Assembly: GCF_003315195.1 (NCBI RefSeq)
Contig: NZ_QNRV01000008.1
Span: forward strand, 1 to 64,000
Direction of reading: 5' to 3'
DNA from: Sutterella wadsworthensis
GTDB lineage: Bacteria; Pseudomonadota; Gammaproteobacteria; Burkholderiales; Burkholderiaceae_F
Length of the DNA stretch: 64,000 nt
Both the position numbers and the translations under genes were made by a program. Positions 35,041-44,345 of this stretch are shown here, piece after piece. The notes below the pieces were generated by a model. That model made no database searches and was not told the origin of the DNA. It saw nothing but the letters and a program-made list of their open reading frames with translations. Positions within the stretch are counted from its first letter, which is position 1. The number at the start of each line of letters is the position of its first letter.

Positions 35041-35385
35041 AACTTTAAGGAATCCGAGCTTCGTGCAAACTTTTCCGCGAAGCTCGGCTGCCCCGAAGGA
35101 CTGCAATCCATCAAGCCGATTTGCCCCGTCCGAGACTGCACCCCTCAATCGCGTCATTGCGATTTTTAATGAATGCACAAGGGCCTTCACGAATTTTGGC
35201 CAAGATCCGGAAGAACTTCAGGTCCAACTCAATCGTCCGACAGAGCACTGGAATAGGGGAGCTGAGATCTTTTGCGGATACCGAAAGATACCGAGCTCCC
35301 TTTAAAATAAGTCCTTTCGCAGCCGCCCTGCTGAATCCGCCGTCAGCAGGGCGCTTGCTTTCTTTTGCGCTCTTATCTTTCGCTT
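35041..35385. other. Intergenic region with a 10-bp hairpin after dcuC
   Basis: CCGAGCTTCG (35054-35063) pairs perfectly with CGAAGCTCGG (35078-35087) but lacks a T run, so it is at best an RNA-stabilising or weak termination structure. The remaining bases contain no gene and should hold the promoter of the MATE gene. No clear promoter boxes were found. Confidence 0.45.
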
Positions 35386-36780
35386 ATGAGCAGAACTCGC
35401 AAATTAGACATGCTCAGCGGATCCATCTGGGACAAGATGATCCTCTTTGCGCTGCCGCTCGCCTTTACCGGCGTGCTCCAGCAGCTCTACAACGCCGCCG
35501 ACGTCGCCGTACTCGGGCACTTTGTATCAGACGAGGCCATGGCGGCCGTAGGCAACAACGTCCCGATCATCGGATTAATCGTGAGTCTCTGTATGGGACT
35601 CGCGCTCGGCGCAAATGTGGTGGTCGCTCAAGCCTTAGGCATGCGCGATGAAGAGCGGGCGAGCAGGGGCGTTCACACGGCTTTTTATGTGGCGGTTGTC
35701 TTCGGCGTGGTCATGGCGATCGCGGGCGAAATCGGGGCGGACTGGATCATCGCCTGCCTTGAAGTGCCCGAATCGGTGCAGGCCGATTCTGAACTTTACC
35801 TGCGGGTCTACCTGCTGGGCATGCCCTTCATTGCGGTCTACAACTTTTTGGCCGCTGTTTATCGCAGTCAAGGGGATACCCAAACGCCGCTTTGGGCACT
35901 CTGCTTTGCCACGATTTTCAATATCGCCGGCAATCTCTTTTTTGTGTTGGTCTGCGACATGGGCACTGGGGGCGTGGCCTTTGCCACCGTTCTCGCCAAT
36001 GCGCTTGCCGCGGGGATTCTTTTCTGGCGCGAATGCCGCATGACGGGACCGCTCAGACTTGAACTTCGCCGGCTTCTGAAGCCAGACGCCGTGTCGCTGC
36101 GTTCGATCATCCGCATCGGCTGGCCCGCGGGCGTTCAGGGGGCGGTCTTTTCGTTCTCCAACCTCATCATTCAGGCGGCTATCAACAGCCTGGGAGCGGA
36201 CGTGATGGCGGGGTCAGTAGCCGCATTCACGATTGAGATCAATGTGTACTGCTTTATCAACGCGTTCGGTCTGGCGGCCACCACCTTCGTGAGTCAGAAC
36301 TACGGCGCGGGCAATCTGGCGCGCTGCAGACGGGCTACCTGGGTGTCAATGGGGCTCAATTTCTGTGCTTCCGTGATGATGATCGCGGTTGTGCTCATTT
36401 TCGAACGAAGCATCCTCAGCCTCTTTACGCACAGCGAAGCCGTGATGGAAATTGCCATTACACGAATTCTCCTCGTCGTGCTGGCTGAACCCATCAGCGT
36501 GGTGATGGAAACCGTTTCGGATGCGATGCGCGGCTACGGCTATTCCATGCCGCCCGCGATGGTGACGCTCTTTTGCATCTGCTCGATCCGCATCGTCTGG
36601 GTCTATACGGTTTTCGCCGCTGATCCGACGTTTGATACGCTCATGATCGTTTATCCCATCAGCTGGGCCGTGACGACTGCAGCACTCACATGGCTCTATT
36701 TCCGCCATCAAAAGATGCTGACGGCTAAGCATGCGCATTCACGGGCAACCTCCCCAGAAGCATTGCCCTTTACGGATTAG
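35386..36780 (+). CDS. MATE-family multidrug efflux protein
   Basis: The 464-residue product has twelve predicted membrane helices in two similar halves. GSIWDKMILFALPLAFTGVL, QQLYNAADVAVLGHFVSDEA and the later AAFTIEINVYCFINAFGLAA with FVSQNYGAGN are typical of MATE exporters (DinF/VmrA-like branch). These use H+ or Na+ gradients to expel cationic drugs or metabolites. The start at 35386 is consistent with the family; seven upstream codons are also open. It is monocistronic, followed by a strong bidirectional hairpin and the convergent autotransporter gene. Confidence 0.85.
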   Translation: MSRTRKLDMLSGSIWDKMILFALPLAFTGVLQQLYNAADVAVLGHFVSDEAMAAVGNNVPIIGLIVSLCMGLALGANVVVAQALGMRDEERASRGVHTAFYVAVVFGVVMAIAGEIGADWIIACLEVPESVQADSELYLRVYLLGMPFIAVYNFLAAVYRSQGDTQTPLWALCFATIFNIAGNLFFVLVCDMGTGGVAFATVLANALAAGILFWRECRMTGPLRLELRRLLKPDAVSLRSIIRIGWPAGVQGAVFSFSNLIIQAAINSLGADVMAGSVAAFTIEINVYCFINAFGLAATTFVSQNYGAGNLARCRRATWVSMGLNFCASVMMIAVVLIFERSILSLFTHSEAVMEIAITRILLVVLAEPISVVMETVSDAMRGYGYSMPPAMVTLFCICSIRIVWVYTVFAADPTFDTLMIVYPISWAVTTAALTWLYFRHQKMLTAKHAHSRATSPEALPFTD

Positions 36781-36804
36781 CCGCAGCGTTCAGACTGACA
36801 GCAA

Positions 36805-36837
36805 AAGCGCCTTCAGCCGCATCGACTGAAGGCGCTT
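36805..36837. terminator. Bidirectional terminator between MATE and autotransporter genes
   Basis: AAGCGCCTTCAG (36805-36816) and CTGAAGGCGCTT (36826-36837) form a perfect 12-bp stem. On the minus strand the stem ends in CTTTTGC, giving a short T run for the autotransporter transcript. On the plus strand only TT follows. It serves both convergent genes. Confidence 0.7.
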
Positions 36838-36888
36838 AAACTGAAATCTAAAAGATTTCAAAAATCACAAGCCTGACAGGCCGCTTCA

Positions 36889-39330
36889 TCAGAACACGTA
36901 ACGTGCGCCGACGGAGTAGTGATAGTCCTCCTGATAATCAGACCCGTTGGCACGCGTGAGCGACCCATAGAAGGAGAGGTTGTTCGTCGTGCTGAACTGC
37001 GCGCCGACCCCGTACGAGAACCAAGTGCCGCCCAGGTCTTCCTTGAGCTTCTGATCCTGTGCACCTGCTTTCGAAGCGGTGGCTTCTGTGTCGCCCAAGA
37101 AGTCATGGTTGACCGAAGCCGTCAGATAGATCGATCCGCGGTTATCAGCGAAGTTCGCGCCGGCCTGGAAGCCAATGCGGGCAATCAACGTATCGAAATC
37201 GTCCTGAGAAACCTTCATGCCGTTGCTGCCAGTGTAGTCGTCGCCGAATACACGGCCGTAGGCGAGCTCAGCCTGCGGCGTGACATAGAAGATCTGCGAA
37301 AGATCAAAGCGGTGACCAACCTCCGCGGACAAGCCAACCGTCGTGTTGTCATAGGAAGCCTTAAACGGCGTGACGGTTGATACATCAATATCGGTGCTGA
37401 TCCGACCAACACGGCCGATTAAATCGAGATAGCTGCCGGTGGGAAGAACTGCCGTGCCGTAGACGGAAAGGGTGTAGCCGTCACTGTCAGCGCTGCCGTT
37501 CGAAAAGTCCGTTGAATTGTCGGTGTAGCCAAATGCGGCGCCGACAATCCACGTGTCACCCACCTTGGCATCACCGCCCACCTGAATCGTATTGTTGGTG
37601 AGCTTCGTGGAAACGGCGTCAGAAACCTTAGCGTCCGTACCGTAGACACGAGCCCAAGCACCCAATGCACCGTTTTGGCTTCGCACGTCGCCCAGGCGTT
37701 CGCTCAAGTGATTGACTTCATAGCGCCACTGAGCAAGATTCGCTGCGTTGGCATGGGTCACTGCGGTCAAAGTCGGCGACAGACGTGAACCCTCATAGGA
37801 AACGTCACCCGTGGCGGCATCGTATTTCCAGGCACCCGTCATGTCGCTGGCTTCGCCGCCGACAAAGTTATCTTTGAGAGTTGAAGCTGCGCCGCCCCCG
37901 ATGATTGAATCAAGCGCACCTGCGACTTTCTCCGCTGAACCCAGCTTTTCGGTGACAGAAGCGCCGGCTTCGAGCTTGAGATCGCCCGTCAGCGTTTCAA
38001 CCGTAACGCCGTTTTCTTCTGTTGTATTGAAGGTGAGCTTTGAATTAGAGGCATTGAGAGTACCGACATGGAAAGTGCCGGCAGACTGATGGATATCCTG
38101 ATTCGTAAAGGTTGCACTTCCGGCAATGGTGACATTGCCGTTCAAGGTAGTGTTGGCGGTCTGTGAGTCAGTTTTGTTTGCCAGCGTCAGAGAGCTGCCT
38201 TTATCAAAATTGAGTGCACTTTTATCACCCGAAACGGTCAGAGTGTCAGCCTTAATGGATGCCGTGCCGTTTTCACTGAGAACACCTTCTTCGCCGCCCG
38301 TAAATGTGGCATTCGCAGCTTCAGCGTTGAAAGTAATTCCCTTACCTGCAGCATTATGGAGCCATACAGCATTCTTGCCGCCGTTGACCACAAGTGAATT
38401 TTCGGCCGTAACGTCTAAAACAGAATCGCGGGAGTTCTCAGTAGAACGATTAGATCGAATGCCGTAAGTACCGCCGTCGATCGAAATATTCTTAGCAGCA
38501 AACGATCCCTTAATAGATGACGTTCCTTGGTAATCTTTCGTGTAATCAGTAACCGAAATGCCGGCTGATTGAGTGTACTTTGAGTCAGCTTTAATCACAA
38601 GATTGCCGACATTAACGTCCACCGTTTGTTGATCGGCGGAAGCTCCATTATCACCTGCCATGACCATTAATTGAATGGCAGAATAGAGAGAATTCGCAGC
38701 CTTTTCTTGAGATTGATAGTTGTCCAGTATCAGCGTGTCAACATCCTTGATGCTCAGACTTGACGTGGACTGCATATTAATGGCTTGACCGCCATCCGTA
38801 TAAAACGCAAGTGTTTTGATCCCGCTGAAGTCGAGTTTGCCGCCGCCCCAGGAGTTAATGGCCTGATCTCCCTGGAACCGCTTGTTCTGGGTGCCAAAAT
38901 TGACTTGTTGAACGTCAGTCACAGAAAGACTGCCATTGTAGTTTACTAAAATAGCAACGTTATCAGCACCGTTGCCCGCCTTCCCGATAAGCCTTTCTTC
39001 TGTTGAAAAATTGAGTTCGCTGAGTTTGCTGACCGTTAACGATCCACCTGTGCCTGTAAGGTAAACCAGCGAATTCGTTCCTGTTGTTTTATTGACGAAG
39101 GACAGAGTATCGGATGAAGCGTTCTGGCCTGAGTAAGTTTCTCCTTTTTTATTCAGATATAAAAAGCCTTGTGTTCCAGCATCGGCATTGGAAAGTACAT
39201 TGTCAACAACTTTATTTTGCTCGTAGGTTAACAATGGTTCTGCATTAATGTTTTCAGCAGCCATGCCAAAAACACTGGCTATAGCTCCGATAACGGCAAG
39301 ATGTACTGTTTTAAATTGAAGCACCTGCAT
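36889..39330 (-). CDS. Autotransporter (type Va secretion) adhesin-like protein
   Basis: The 813-residue product has an N-terminal export signal (HLAVIGAIASVFGMAAENINA) and a passenger of about 500 residues rich in Ser/Thr/Asn/Gly with beta-helix-like repeats (for example TFTNQDIHQSAGTFHVGTLN). The C-terminal autotransporter barrel runs from about residue 533 (WRYEVNHLSERLGDV...GALGAWARVYG) to the terminal YSVGARYVF. No protease triad or RGD motif was noticed, so adhesion or aggregation is the default guess. An excellent GGAGG site precedes ATG 39330. Its promoter has an 11-G tract between -35 and -10, so expression is probably phase variable. It is divergent from a LysR gene. Confidence 0.9.
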   Translation of the reverse strand: MQVLQFKTVHLAVIGAIASVFGMAAENINAEPLLTYEQNKVVDNVLSNADAGTQGFLYLNKKGETYSGQNASSDTLSFVNKTTGTNSLVYLTGTGGSLTVSKLSELNFSTEERLIGKAGNGADNVAILVNYNGSLSVTDVQQVNFGTQNKRFQGDQAINSWGGGKLDFSGIKTLAFYTDGGQAINMQSTSSLSIKDVDTLILDNYQSQEKAANSLYSAIQLMVMAGDNGASADQQTVDVNVGNLVIKADSKYTQSAGISVTDYTKDYQGTSSIKGSFAAKNISIDGGTYGIRSNRSTENSRDSVLDVTAENSLVVNGGKNAVWLHNAAGKGITFNAEAANATFTGGEEGVLSENGTASIKADTLTVSGDKSALNFDKGSSLTLANKTDSQTANTTLNGNVTIAGSATFTNQDIHQSAGTFHVGTLNASNSKLTFNTTEENGVTVETLTGDLKLEAGASVTEKLGSAEKVAGALDSIIGGGAASTLKDNFVGGEASDMTGAWKYDAATGDVSYEGSRLSPTLTAVTHANAANLAQWRYEVNHLSERLGDVRSQNGALGAWARVYGTDAKVSDAVSTKLTNNTIQVGGDAKVGDTWIVGAAFGYTDNSTDFSNGSADSDGYTLSVYGTAVLPTGSYLDLIGRVGRISTDIDVSTVTPFKASYDNTTVGLSAEVGHRFDLSQIFYVTPQAELAYGRVFGDDYTGSNGMKVSQDDFDTLIARIGFQAGANFADNRGSIYLTASVNHDFLGDTEATASKAGAQDQKLKEDLGGTWFSYGVGAQFSTTNNLSFYGSLTRANGSDYQEDYHYSVGARYVF

Positions 39331-39367
39331 CGTAAACCTCCAATAGGATGCTTTAAGTGCATTGCAA

Positions 39368-39394
39368 TTTATATCTATCCCCCCCCCCCGTCAA
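39368..39394 (-). promoter_or_regulatory. Probable phase-variable promoter: poly-G tract between -35 and -10
   Basis: Read on the minus strand, TTGACG (complement of 39389-39394) is a near-consensus -35. TATAAA (complement of 39368-39373) is a near-consensus -10. Between them lie 15 bases: ten G and ATAGA. The whole tract is 11 G (C at 39379-39389), the last G shared with the -35. Slippage of such a homopolymer changes promoter spacing; adding two G would give the optimal 17. This is the same design as known poly-G phase-variable promoters such as meningococcal porA. The start codon is 37 bases past the -10. Confidence 0.75.
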
Positions 39395-39673
39395 CGTGCA
39401 AAAAAAAGAAATGCCCGTTTATCAAAACCAAAACAAAAGTAAATATTGAACTGTATTTAACTTGCAACGAGTATACCTTTAATTGCCGGTATTCATTTAC
39501 ATTGTGTAATCTTAATGTTTATAAAATAGGTTCATAAAGTACATCAAAATAAATAGAAGATTTGATATTATTAAAGTAAACAAATAAAGCAATCTGCGAG
39601 AAGTCATTCGGGTCGACAGGCGTACATCAGAACCTGACTTAGATGATCCCAAATAGAAAACACAGAATTCACC
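39395..39673. other. AT-rich intergenic region between autotransporter promoter and LysR gene
   Basis: No gene is evident. The region is clearly AT-rich compared with its surroundings, a typical H-NS target, and must hold the promoter of the LysR gene. I could not define that promoter. Confidence 0.4.
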
Positions 39674-40705
39674 ATGCCTACCACCAACACTGCACATCTC
39701 GATCTTGACCGGATCGATCTGCGCATACTGCGTTTAGTCCTCATTCTGAGCAATACACAGTCCCTCACGAAGACTGCAGCAGCGATGAAACTCTCCGTTT
39801 CGCAGGCCTCCCGACTGCTTGCTGATGCGAGGGCTATTTTCGGAACCGAAATTTTCAGCCGGCATGGCCCGCAGATGGTGCCGTCTCCTCAGCTTCTGGA
39901 GCTGCTGCCGCGCCTGCAAAATGTTTTCAAAGCGCTGGATTCACTTCTAGGCGGTGCATCCACACTCAATATTCTTGAAAGCAGTGAAGTCATCCGCATT
40001 GCTGCCGTCGACAACACGGCCATGGTCTTTATCATGCCGTTCCTCAAGGAACTTCATCAGCGCGCGCCGAAGCTCGGCATCGAAATCGTGCCGTTGGGCA
40101 GTCAGTCCGCTGCCGGATTGGGATCCGGTGCGGTTGACTTCATGTATGCCTGCGATCCGCATCTGCCTGCAGATCCCTCGCTGCGTCAGCGTCTGCTGCT
40201 TGCTGCTCCTCACTGTGTTCTGGTTCGCAAAGATCACCCGCTTTGCGAGGTGCCTGACGGCATCGTCGGTCCAGAGGAGCTAGCTCGATATCCGATGGTG
40301 ATTCCTACAGTTAGTCAGCCGTCGGGCCTCAACGCCATGATCATGCCGTTTCACGAAATTTCTTCACAGCGTTTTCTCCAATCGCCGTTCTTTTTGGCCA
40401 ACGCATGGTCGCTTTTAGATTCTGACGGCTACACCATTCATCCCATTCCGCTCGCAGAAATTTTGACGGAACGGCTGCCCCTCGCTGCATTGAAGCCAAA
40501 AGATATTGTGATTCCGCCGTGGGTGCCGCACCTCTATTGGAGCGTGCGCACCGATGCGGATCCACTCCGGCAGTGGGTGCGTTCTTTCCTGATTAGCTGC
40601 GCCGGACGGCGATGGAGCCGGTATTGCTCTGACGATGAAGCGGGGTGGCGCGAAGCCATGGCGTCGCTTGAAGCCGCTTCAATCTGCTCGGTGTGCAGCG
40701 AGTAG
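39674..40705 (+). CDS. LysR-type regulator, candidate controller of the sulfotransferase operon
   Basis: The 343-residue protein starts with a LysR winged helix (LRILRLVLILSNTQSLTKTA, KLSVSQASRLLADARAIFG) and continues with a periplasmic-binding-protein-like effector domain (about residues 105-310: VIRIAAVDNTAMVFIMPFLK, CVLVRKDHPL). Nod-box-type LysR proteins usually act on an adjacent gene. Here the next gene downstream, same strand, 219 bases on, is arylsulfate sulfotransferase; the autotransporter is divergent upstream. The effector is unknown. It ends in an unusual CSVCSE tail. Confidence 0.8.
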   Translation: MPTTNTAHLDLDRIDLRILRLVLILSNTQSLTKTAAAMKLSVSQASRLLADARAIFGTEIFSRHGPQMVPSPQLLELLPRLQNVFKALDSLLGGASTLNILESSEVIRIAAVDNTAMVFIMPFLKELHQRAPKLGIEIVPLGSQSAAGLGSGAVDFMYACDPHLPADPSLRQRLLLAAPHCVLVRKDHPLCEVPDGIVGPEELARYPMVIPTVSQPSGLNAMIMPFHEISSQRFLQSPFFLANAWSLLDSDGYTIHPIPLAEILTERLPLAALKPKDIVIPPWVPHLYWSVRTDADPLRQWVRSFLISCAGRRWSRYCSDDEAGWREAMASLEAASICSVCSE

Positions 40706-40875
40706 GGTGAAGACGCCATTCTAAAAAATACGCGGTTCATAAAGGGACAGCACCGCCGTTCGCCGATCAGCAGCGTCTTTCTAAACATGAAAGCCGATGT
40801 TGCAAGCCGTGCGTGTCGATAGCGGAAATTCGACAATTTTTACACTTCGTTTGGTTTTCTAAACTTTGATTCATT

Positions 40876-40893
40876 CCGGAACATTGTTTCCGG
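40876..40893. promoter_or_regulatory. Short inverted repeat upstream of the sulfotransferase gene
   Basis: CCGGAA (40876-40881) and TTCCGG (40888-40893) form a dyad 32 bases before the sulfotransferase start. Size and position fit a regulator half-site pair, possibly for the LysR protein, but it lacks a clear T-N11-A pattern. Confidence 0.3.
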
Positions 40894-40924
40894 CAGCGTT
40901 ATCGGATCAATTAAAGAGAAACAA

Positions 40925-42751
40925 ATGAAGAAGATTGTCCCAATCTGTGCAGCCGTCGCAGCGGCTGCCATGATGCTGTCCATTTCAACCCCCGCCATGG
41001 CTATGGGCGGCCCATCGGGTCCTCACGTTACGTATCCGGTGCAGGGCAACATTGGCGAAGTGATTGTCAATCCGTACAAAGTGGCACCGCTCACTGCAGT
41101 CATCCGTGACGCTGGATACGATCTTTCGGATGTCACCGTCCGCATCGTGCCGAAGACGAACGGTCAGGAGATTACTTATAAAGTTTCCCGCACAGAATTG
41201 AAGACACATGCCGGCATTCCGGTTTTCGGTCTCTATCCGGATTGGCAGAACACCGTCGAAGTGAGCTACACGCGCACGTTCCAGGGCAAGTCTGAAAAGT
41301 TCAAAGATACCTATCGGTTTTATGTGCCGAGTGTGTACACGGTTTCAACGGGCATGCCCAATCAGGTAAAGCCATTTGAAGTCAAGCCCGTCCATGTTGA
41401 TCCGGATTTTTCCGATCGCCTCTACCTCATCAATTCGCAGCTCATGAGCACCATGCCTGTTGGCAGCCGCTTCGTTTGGAACAACCCGTCCGGCGGCGCG
41501 GTGGAATGGGCCTTTAATTCCAATATCGGCATCATCGACACGAAGGGCGAAGTCCGCTGGTGGCTCCTGGATCAGGAGATCGGCGACAATGAGAATCCCT
41601 GGAAATCGGGATACTTCATGGGGTTCCAGCAGACCAAGGATGGCGCGCTCACCTGGGGCTACGGCCAGAACTACTGCAAGTACGATCTCATCGGCCGCAA
41701 GGTATATGACCGTCGTCTGCCGTCGGGTTATTCGGATTTCTCGCACTCTTTTGACAACGCACAGAACGGACATTCCTTCCTGCGCGTCGGTTCTGCAGAC
41801 TACCGCCGTGCCGACGGCCGACGCGTTCATACCGTTCGCGACGTTATCGTTGAAATTGATCAGGACGGCCGCGTCGTTGACGATTTCCGCCTGATGGAAA
41901 TTCTCGATCCGTACCGCGACAACGTCATCAAGACGCTTGATCAGGGCGCAGTGTGTCTCAATATTGATGCCTCCAAGGCCGGTCAGACCATCAGCGCCGC
42001 TGAACTCGCCGAAATGGACAAAAGCGACAACTTTGGTGACGTTGTAGGTGTCGGCGCAGGCCGCAACTGGGCCCACGTCAATTCCGTCGACTACGATCCG
42101 ACGGATGACTCAATCATCATTTCGTCCCGCCACCAGTCCGCCGCCATCAAGATTGGCCGCGATAAGAAAGTGAAGTGGATTCTCGGCGCCCCGGACGGCT
42201 GGAAGAAGGGCTGGGCAGAAAAAGTTCTGCAGCCTGTTGATAAAGACGGCAAACCTATCAAGTGCGAGAACGGTAAGTGCGAAGGCAACTTTGACTGGAC
42301 ATGGACGCAGCACACGGCCTACCGCATCGACGAAATGTCTGATGCGGATACCCTGATTCTGTCGGTCTTCGACAACGGCGACGGCCGTGGTCTGGAGCAG
42401 CCCGCACTCGCCGAAGAGAAATACACCCGCGGGGTGATCTACAAGATCGATCAGAAGAAGATGACCGTGCAGCAGCTCTGGGAAGTGGGCAAGGACCTTG
42501 GCCACGAATATTTCAGCCCGGTGACCGGCATCACGAAGTACATGGCCGACAAAAACTCCGTCGTAGTGTTCTATTCCACCGCTGGTCTTCTCGGCCCGTC
42601 CGCTGGTCCCAACGTTAAGGAAGAACCGGCTCATCCGTATCTCACGGAATACCGCTGGGGTGAAACGAAGCCGGCTGTTGAACTGAAAATCAACTCGGTC
42701 ATGGGCTATCAGGCATTTCCGATCAGCGTTGAACAAGCCTTCACGCACTAA
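40925..42751 (+). CDS. assT: Periplasmic arylsulfate sulfotransferase (ASST)
   Basis: The 608-residue enzyme has a signal peptide (MKKIVPICAAVAAAAMMLSI... ending AMA) and the ASST beta-propeller. The active-site block ISSRHQSAAIKIG puts the sulfated histidine near residue 403, matching E. coli AssT His436. A disulfide pair follows (KCENGKC, near residues 446-451), as in E. coli AssT, which depends on DsbL/DsbI. The enzyme moves sulfate groups from one phenol to another without PAPS, for example on dietary or host phenolic sulfates. An AGAG site precedes the start. A porin gene follows 201 bases downstream and a LysR gene precedes it. No dsbL/dsbI pair lies next to it. Confidence 0.93.
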   Translation: MKKIVPICAAVAAAAMMLSISTPAMAMGGPSGPHVTYPVQGNIGEVIVNPYKVAPLTAVIRDAGYDLSDVTVRIVPKTNGQEITYKVSRTELKTHAGIPVFGLYPDWQNTVEVSYTRTFQGKSEKFKDTYRFYVPSVYTVSTGMPNQVKPFEVKPVHVDPDFSDRLYLINSQLMSTMPVGSRFVWNNPSGGAVEWAFNSNIGIIDTKGEVRWWLLDQEIGDNENPWKSGYFMGFQQTKDGALTWGYGQNYCKYDLIGRKVYDRRLPSGYSDFSHSFDNAQNGHSFLRVGSADYRRADGRRVHTVRDVIVEIDQDGRVVDDFRLMEILDPYRDNVIKTLDQGAVCLNIDASKAGQTISAAELAEMDKSDNFGDVVGVGAGRNWAHVNSVDYDPTDDSIIISSRHQSAAIKIGRDKKVKWILGAPDGWKKGWAEKVLQPVDKDGKPIKCENGKCEGNFDWTWTQHTAYRIDEMSDADTLILSVFDNGDGRGLEQPALAEEKYTRGVIYKIDQKKMTVQQLWEVGKDLGHEYFSPVTGITKYMADKNSVVVFYSTAGLLGPSAGPNVKEEPAHPYLTEYRWGETKPAVELKINSVMGYQAFPISVEQAFTH

Positions 42752-42952
42752 TCCGTCGTCACGCTGAGACGCTCGATCCTCAACATATTTCGTTCCCAAG
42801 AAATCGCAAGAGGGTCGACGCGTCTTCTCACAACTTCCTCTGAAGCCGCAAGCTGATGAATTCACCAGCATCACTCGGCTTCAGATGAACAGCCTCATTT
42901 TTTTGCAGCCTGCGGACAAGACCAATTCCGCAGGAAATAAAGGAGCTCACAA

Positions 42953-44107
42953 ATGAAACTCAAGCCTATCAGCAAGGCCATTCTGGCCGCCGCTGCCGCA
43001 GCCGGCATCATGCCGTTTGCCGCTCAAGCAGCCGACGTCAATGTGTACGGCCTGGTTGCCACCGGTCTTTACTACCAAAAGACTGAAGGAGCCGACAACG
43101 GCAATGTCGGTATGGCGCAATACAAGCAGACGCCGACCGATTCGCACTTCGGCATTACCGGCCGCGAAGATTTGGGCAACGGTCTTTATGTGGGGTTTCA
43201 GCTCGAAAACGGCTACAGCACGGATTCGGGCGCCATGTGGGAAAACGACCGTCTCTTCAATCGCGTAGCTCGTCTTTATGCGGGCAACAGTCAGATTGAA
43301 GTTTCAATGGGCCGAATTTCAACCTTCACGTGTGCTTCCGATCCGTATTCGGTCTTCCGCAAGCTCCGCGCGAATATGACGGCGTCCGGACTGCCCGGCA
43401 TGGCACCGGCCACCATGGTCTTCAACGTGGGTGAAATGGACAATGCCATCGCCTTCCGTACGAACGGCGACGACGGATTCTTCGTTCAGGGCTTTTATTC
43501 CAATGGTTCGAGCAGCGAAGAAACTGAATACGGCTGGTCCAACAACAATCATGTGATTCAAGCCGCCTTCGGGTGGACGGGTCAGTCACTTCGTATCGGT
43601 ACGGTGCTCAACTGGGAGCGTCCCAGCCATACTGACGGCACGAAGCCTCGCAAAAACGAAACGGCCGGCATTCATATCCTCGGGAGCTACGATTTTGGCG
43701 GCCCGGCTGTTTCAGCCATTTTCTATAAAGGCAGCAATGATTGGCGAATCGGCGGTGCACCGGACATGGCCAATATGATTAAAGGCGTCGGCGGATTGAC
43801 GAATTACGAAAATTCCGAAGACGGCATGGACCTGACTGTCGGTTTCGTGAGCGTGGGCTATCCCATGGGAGCGCATTTCTTCAGCGCGGGTCTGGGCATC
43901 ATTAACGCCGATTGGAAGGGCATTTCAACCAACATGAAGGAAACGAAGGGCACGGCTTATCAGGCTTCGCTCATGTACTACTACAACCTTTCCAAGCGCA
44001 CGCAGCTTTATTCGGGCGTCTCATATTCTGACGGCGACAAGCTGCTCGATACGGTTGACCGCTTCAATCAGATCTTCGGAACGGTCGGTCTGCAGCACCG
44101 CTTCTAA
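42953..44107 (+). CDS. Outer-membrane porin paired with the sulfotransferase
   Basis: The 384-residue protein has a signal peptide (ISKAILAAAAAAGIMPFAAQA) and a mature start ADVNVYGLVATGLYYQ, then SHFGITGREDLGNGLYVGFQ and the ending FGTVGLQHRF, all typical of betaproteobacterial porins. An AAGGAG site precedes the ATG. It probably shares regulation with assT, 201 bases upstream. Its cysteine at CASDPYSVFR in the presumed constriction loop is unusual for a porin. It may admit aryl sulfates or phenols to the periplasmic enzyme; this is inference from position. Confidence 0.9.
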   Translation: MKLKPISKAILAAAAAAGIMPFAAQAADVNVYGLVATGLYYQKTEGADNGNVGMAQYKQTPTDSHFGITGREDLGNGLYVGFQLENGYSTDSGAMWENDRLFNRVARLYAGNSQIEVSMGRISTFTCASDPYSVFRKLRANMTASGLPGMAPATMVFNVGEMDNAIAFRTNGDDGFFVQGFYSNGSSSEETEYGWSNNNHVIQAAFGWTGQSLRIGTVLNWERPSHTDGTKPRKNETAGIHILGSYDFGGPAVSAIFYKGSNDWRIGGAPDMANMIKGVGGLTNYENSEDGMDLTVGFVSVGYPMGAHFFSAGLGIINADWKGISTNMKETKGTAYQASLMYYYNLSKRTQLYSGVSYSDGDKLLDTVDRFNQIFGTVGLQHRF

Positions 44108-44218
44108 TTCTTTTTTGCGGGAGAGAGCCAAGGCGCTTTTGCGGTGTTTGGCTCTTTCGCCTTAGAAACCTTGGGAGGGAAGGCTGCTCATAAAAGGGCG
44201 TTGACGGTTTAAGGGGAC

Positions 44219-44333
44219 TGATGAGATTTCAGAGCATCTCATCATTTCCGGGCATGATCTTTGAGCCGCCAACGCCGTTATCTTTCACGAACTGGGCTGG
44301 TGCACCGCAGCGATGCTTCAGCCCAATTTTTTT
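44219..44333 (+). terminator. Two hairpins and a terminator at the end of the porin transcript
   Basis: TGATGAGAT/ATCTCATCA (44219-44227/44236-44244) is a 9-bp stem with an 8-base loop. TGGGCTG (44293-44299) pairs with CAGCCCA (44319-44325) and is followed by T7 (44327-44333). A smaller AGAGCCAA/TTGGCTCT hairpin is at 44124-44131/44148-44155. The terminator lies 185 bases past the stop, giving a long structured 3' end. Confidence 0.75.
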
Positions 44334-44345
44334 CAGCAGTCTGCT

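Noticed and set aside
33520-35190. Long minus-strand open frame opposite the dcuC gene (556 codons)
   Set aside because: Composition is His/Arg/Glu/Asp rich with no hydrophobic cores. It is the antisense frame of a membrane protein in GC-rich DNA.
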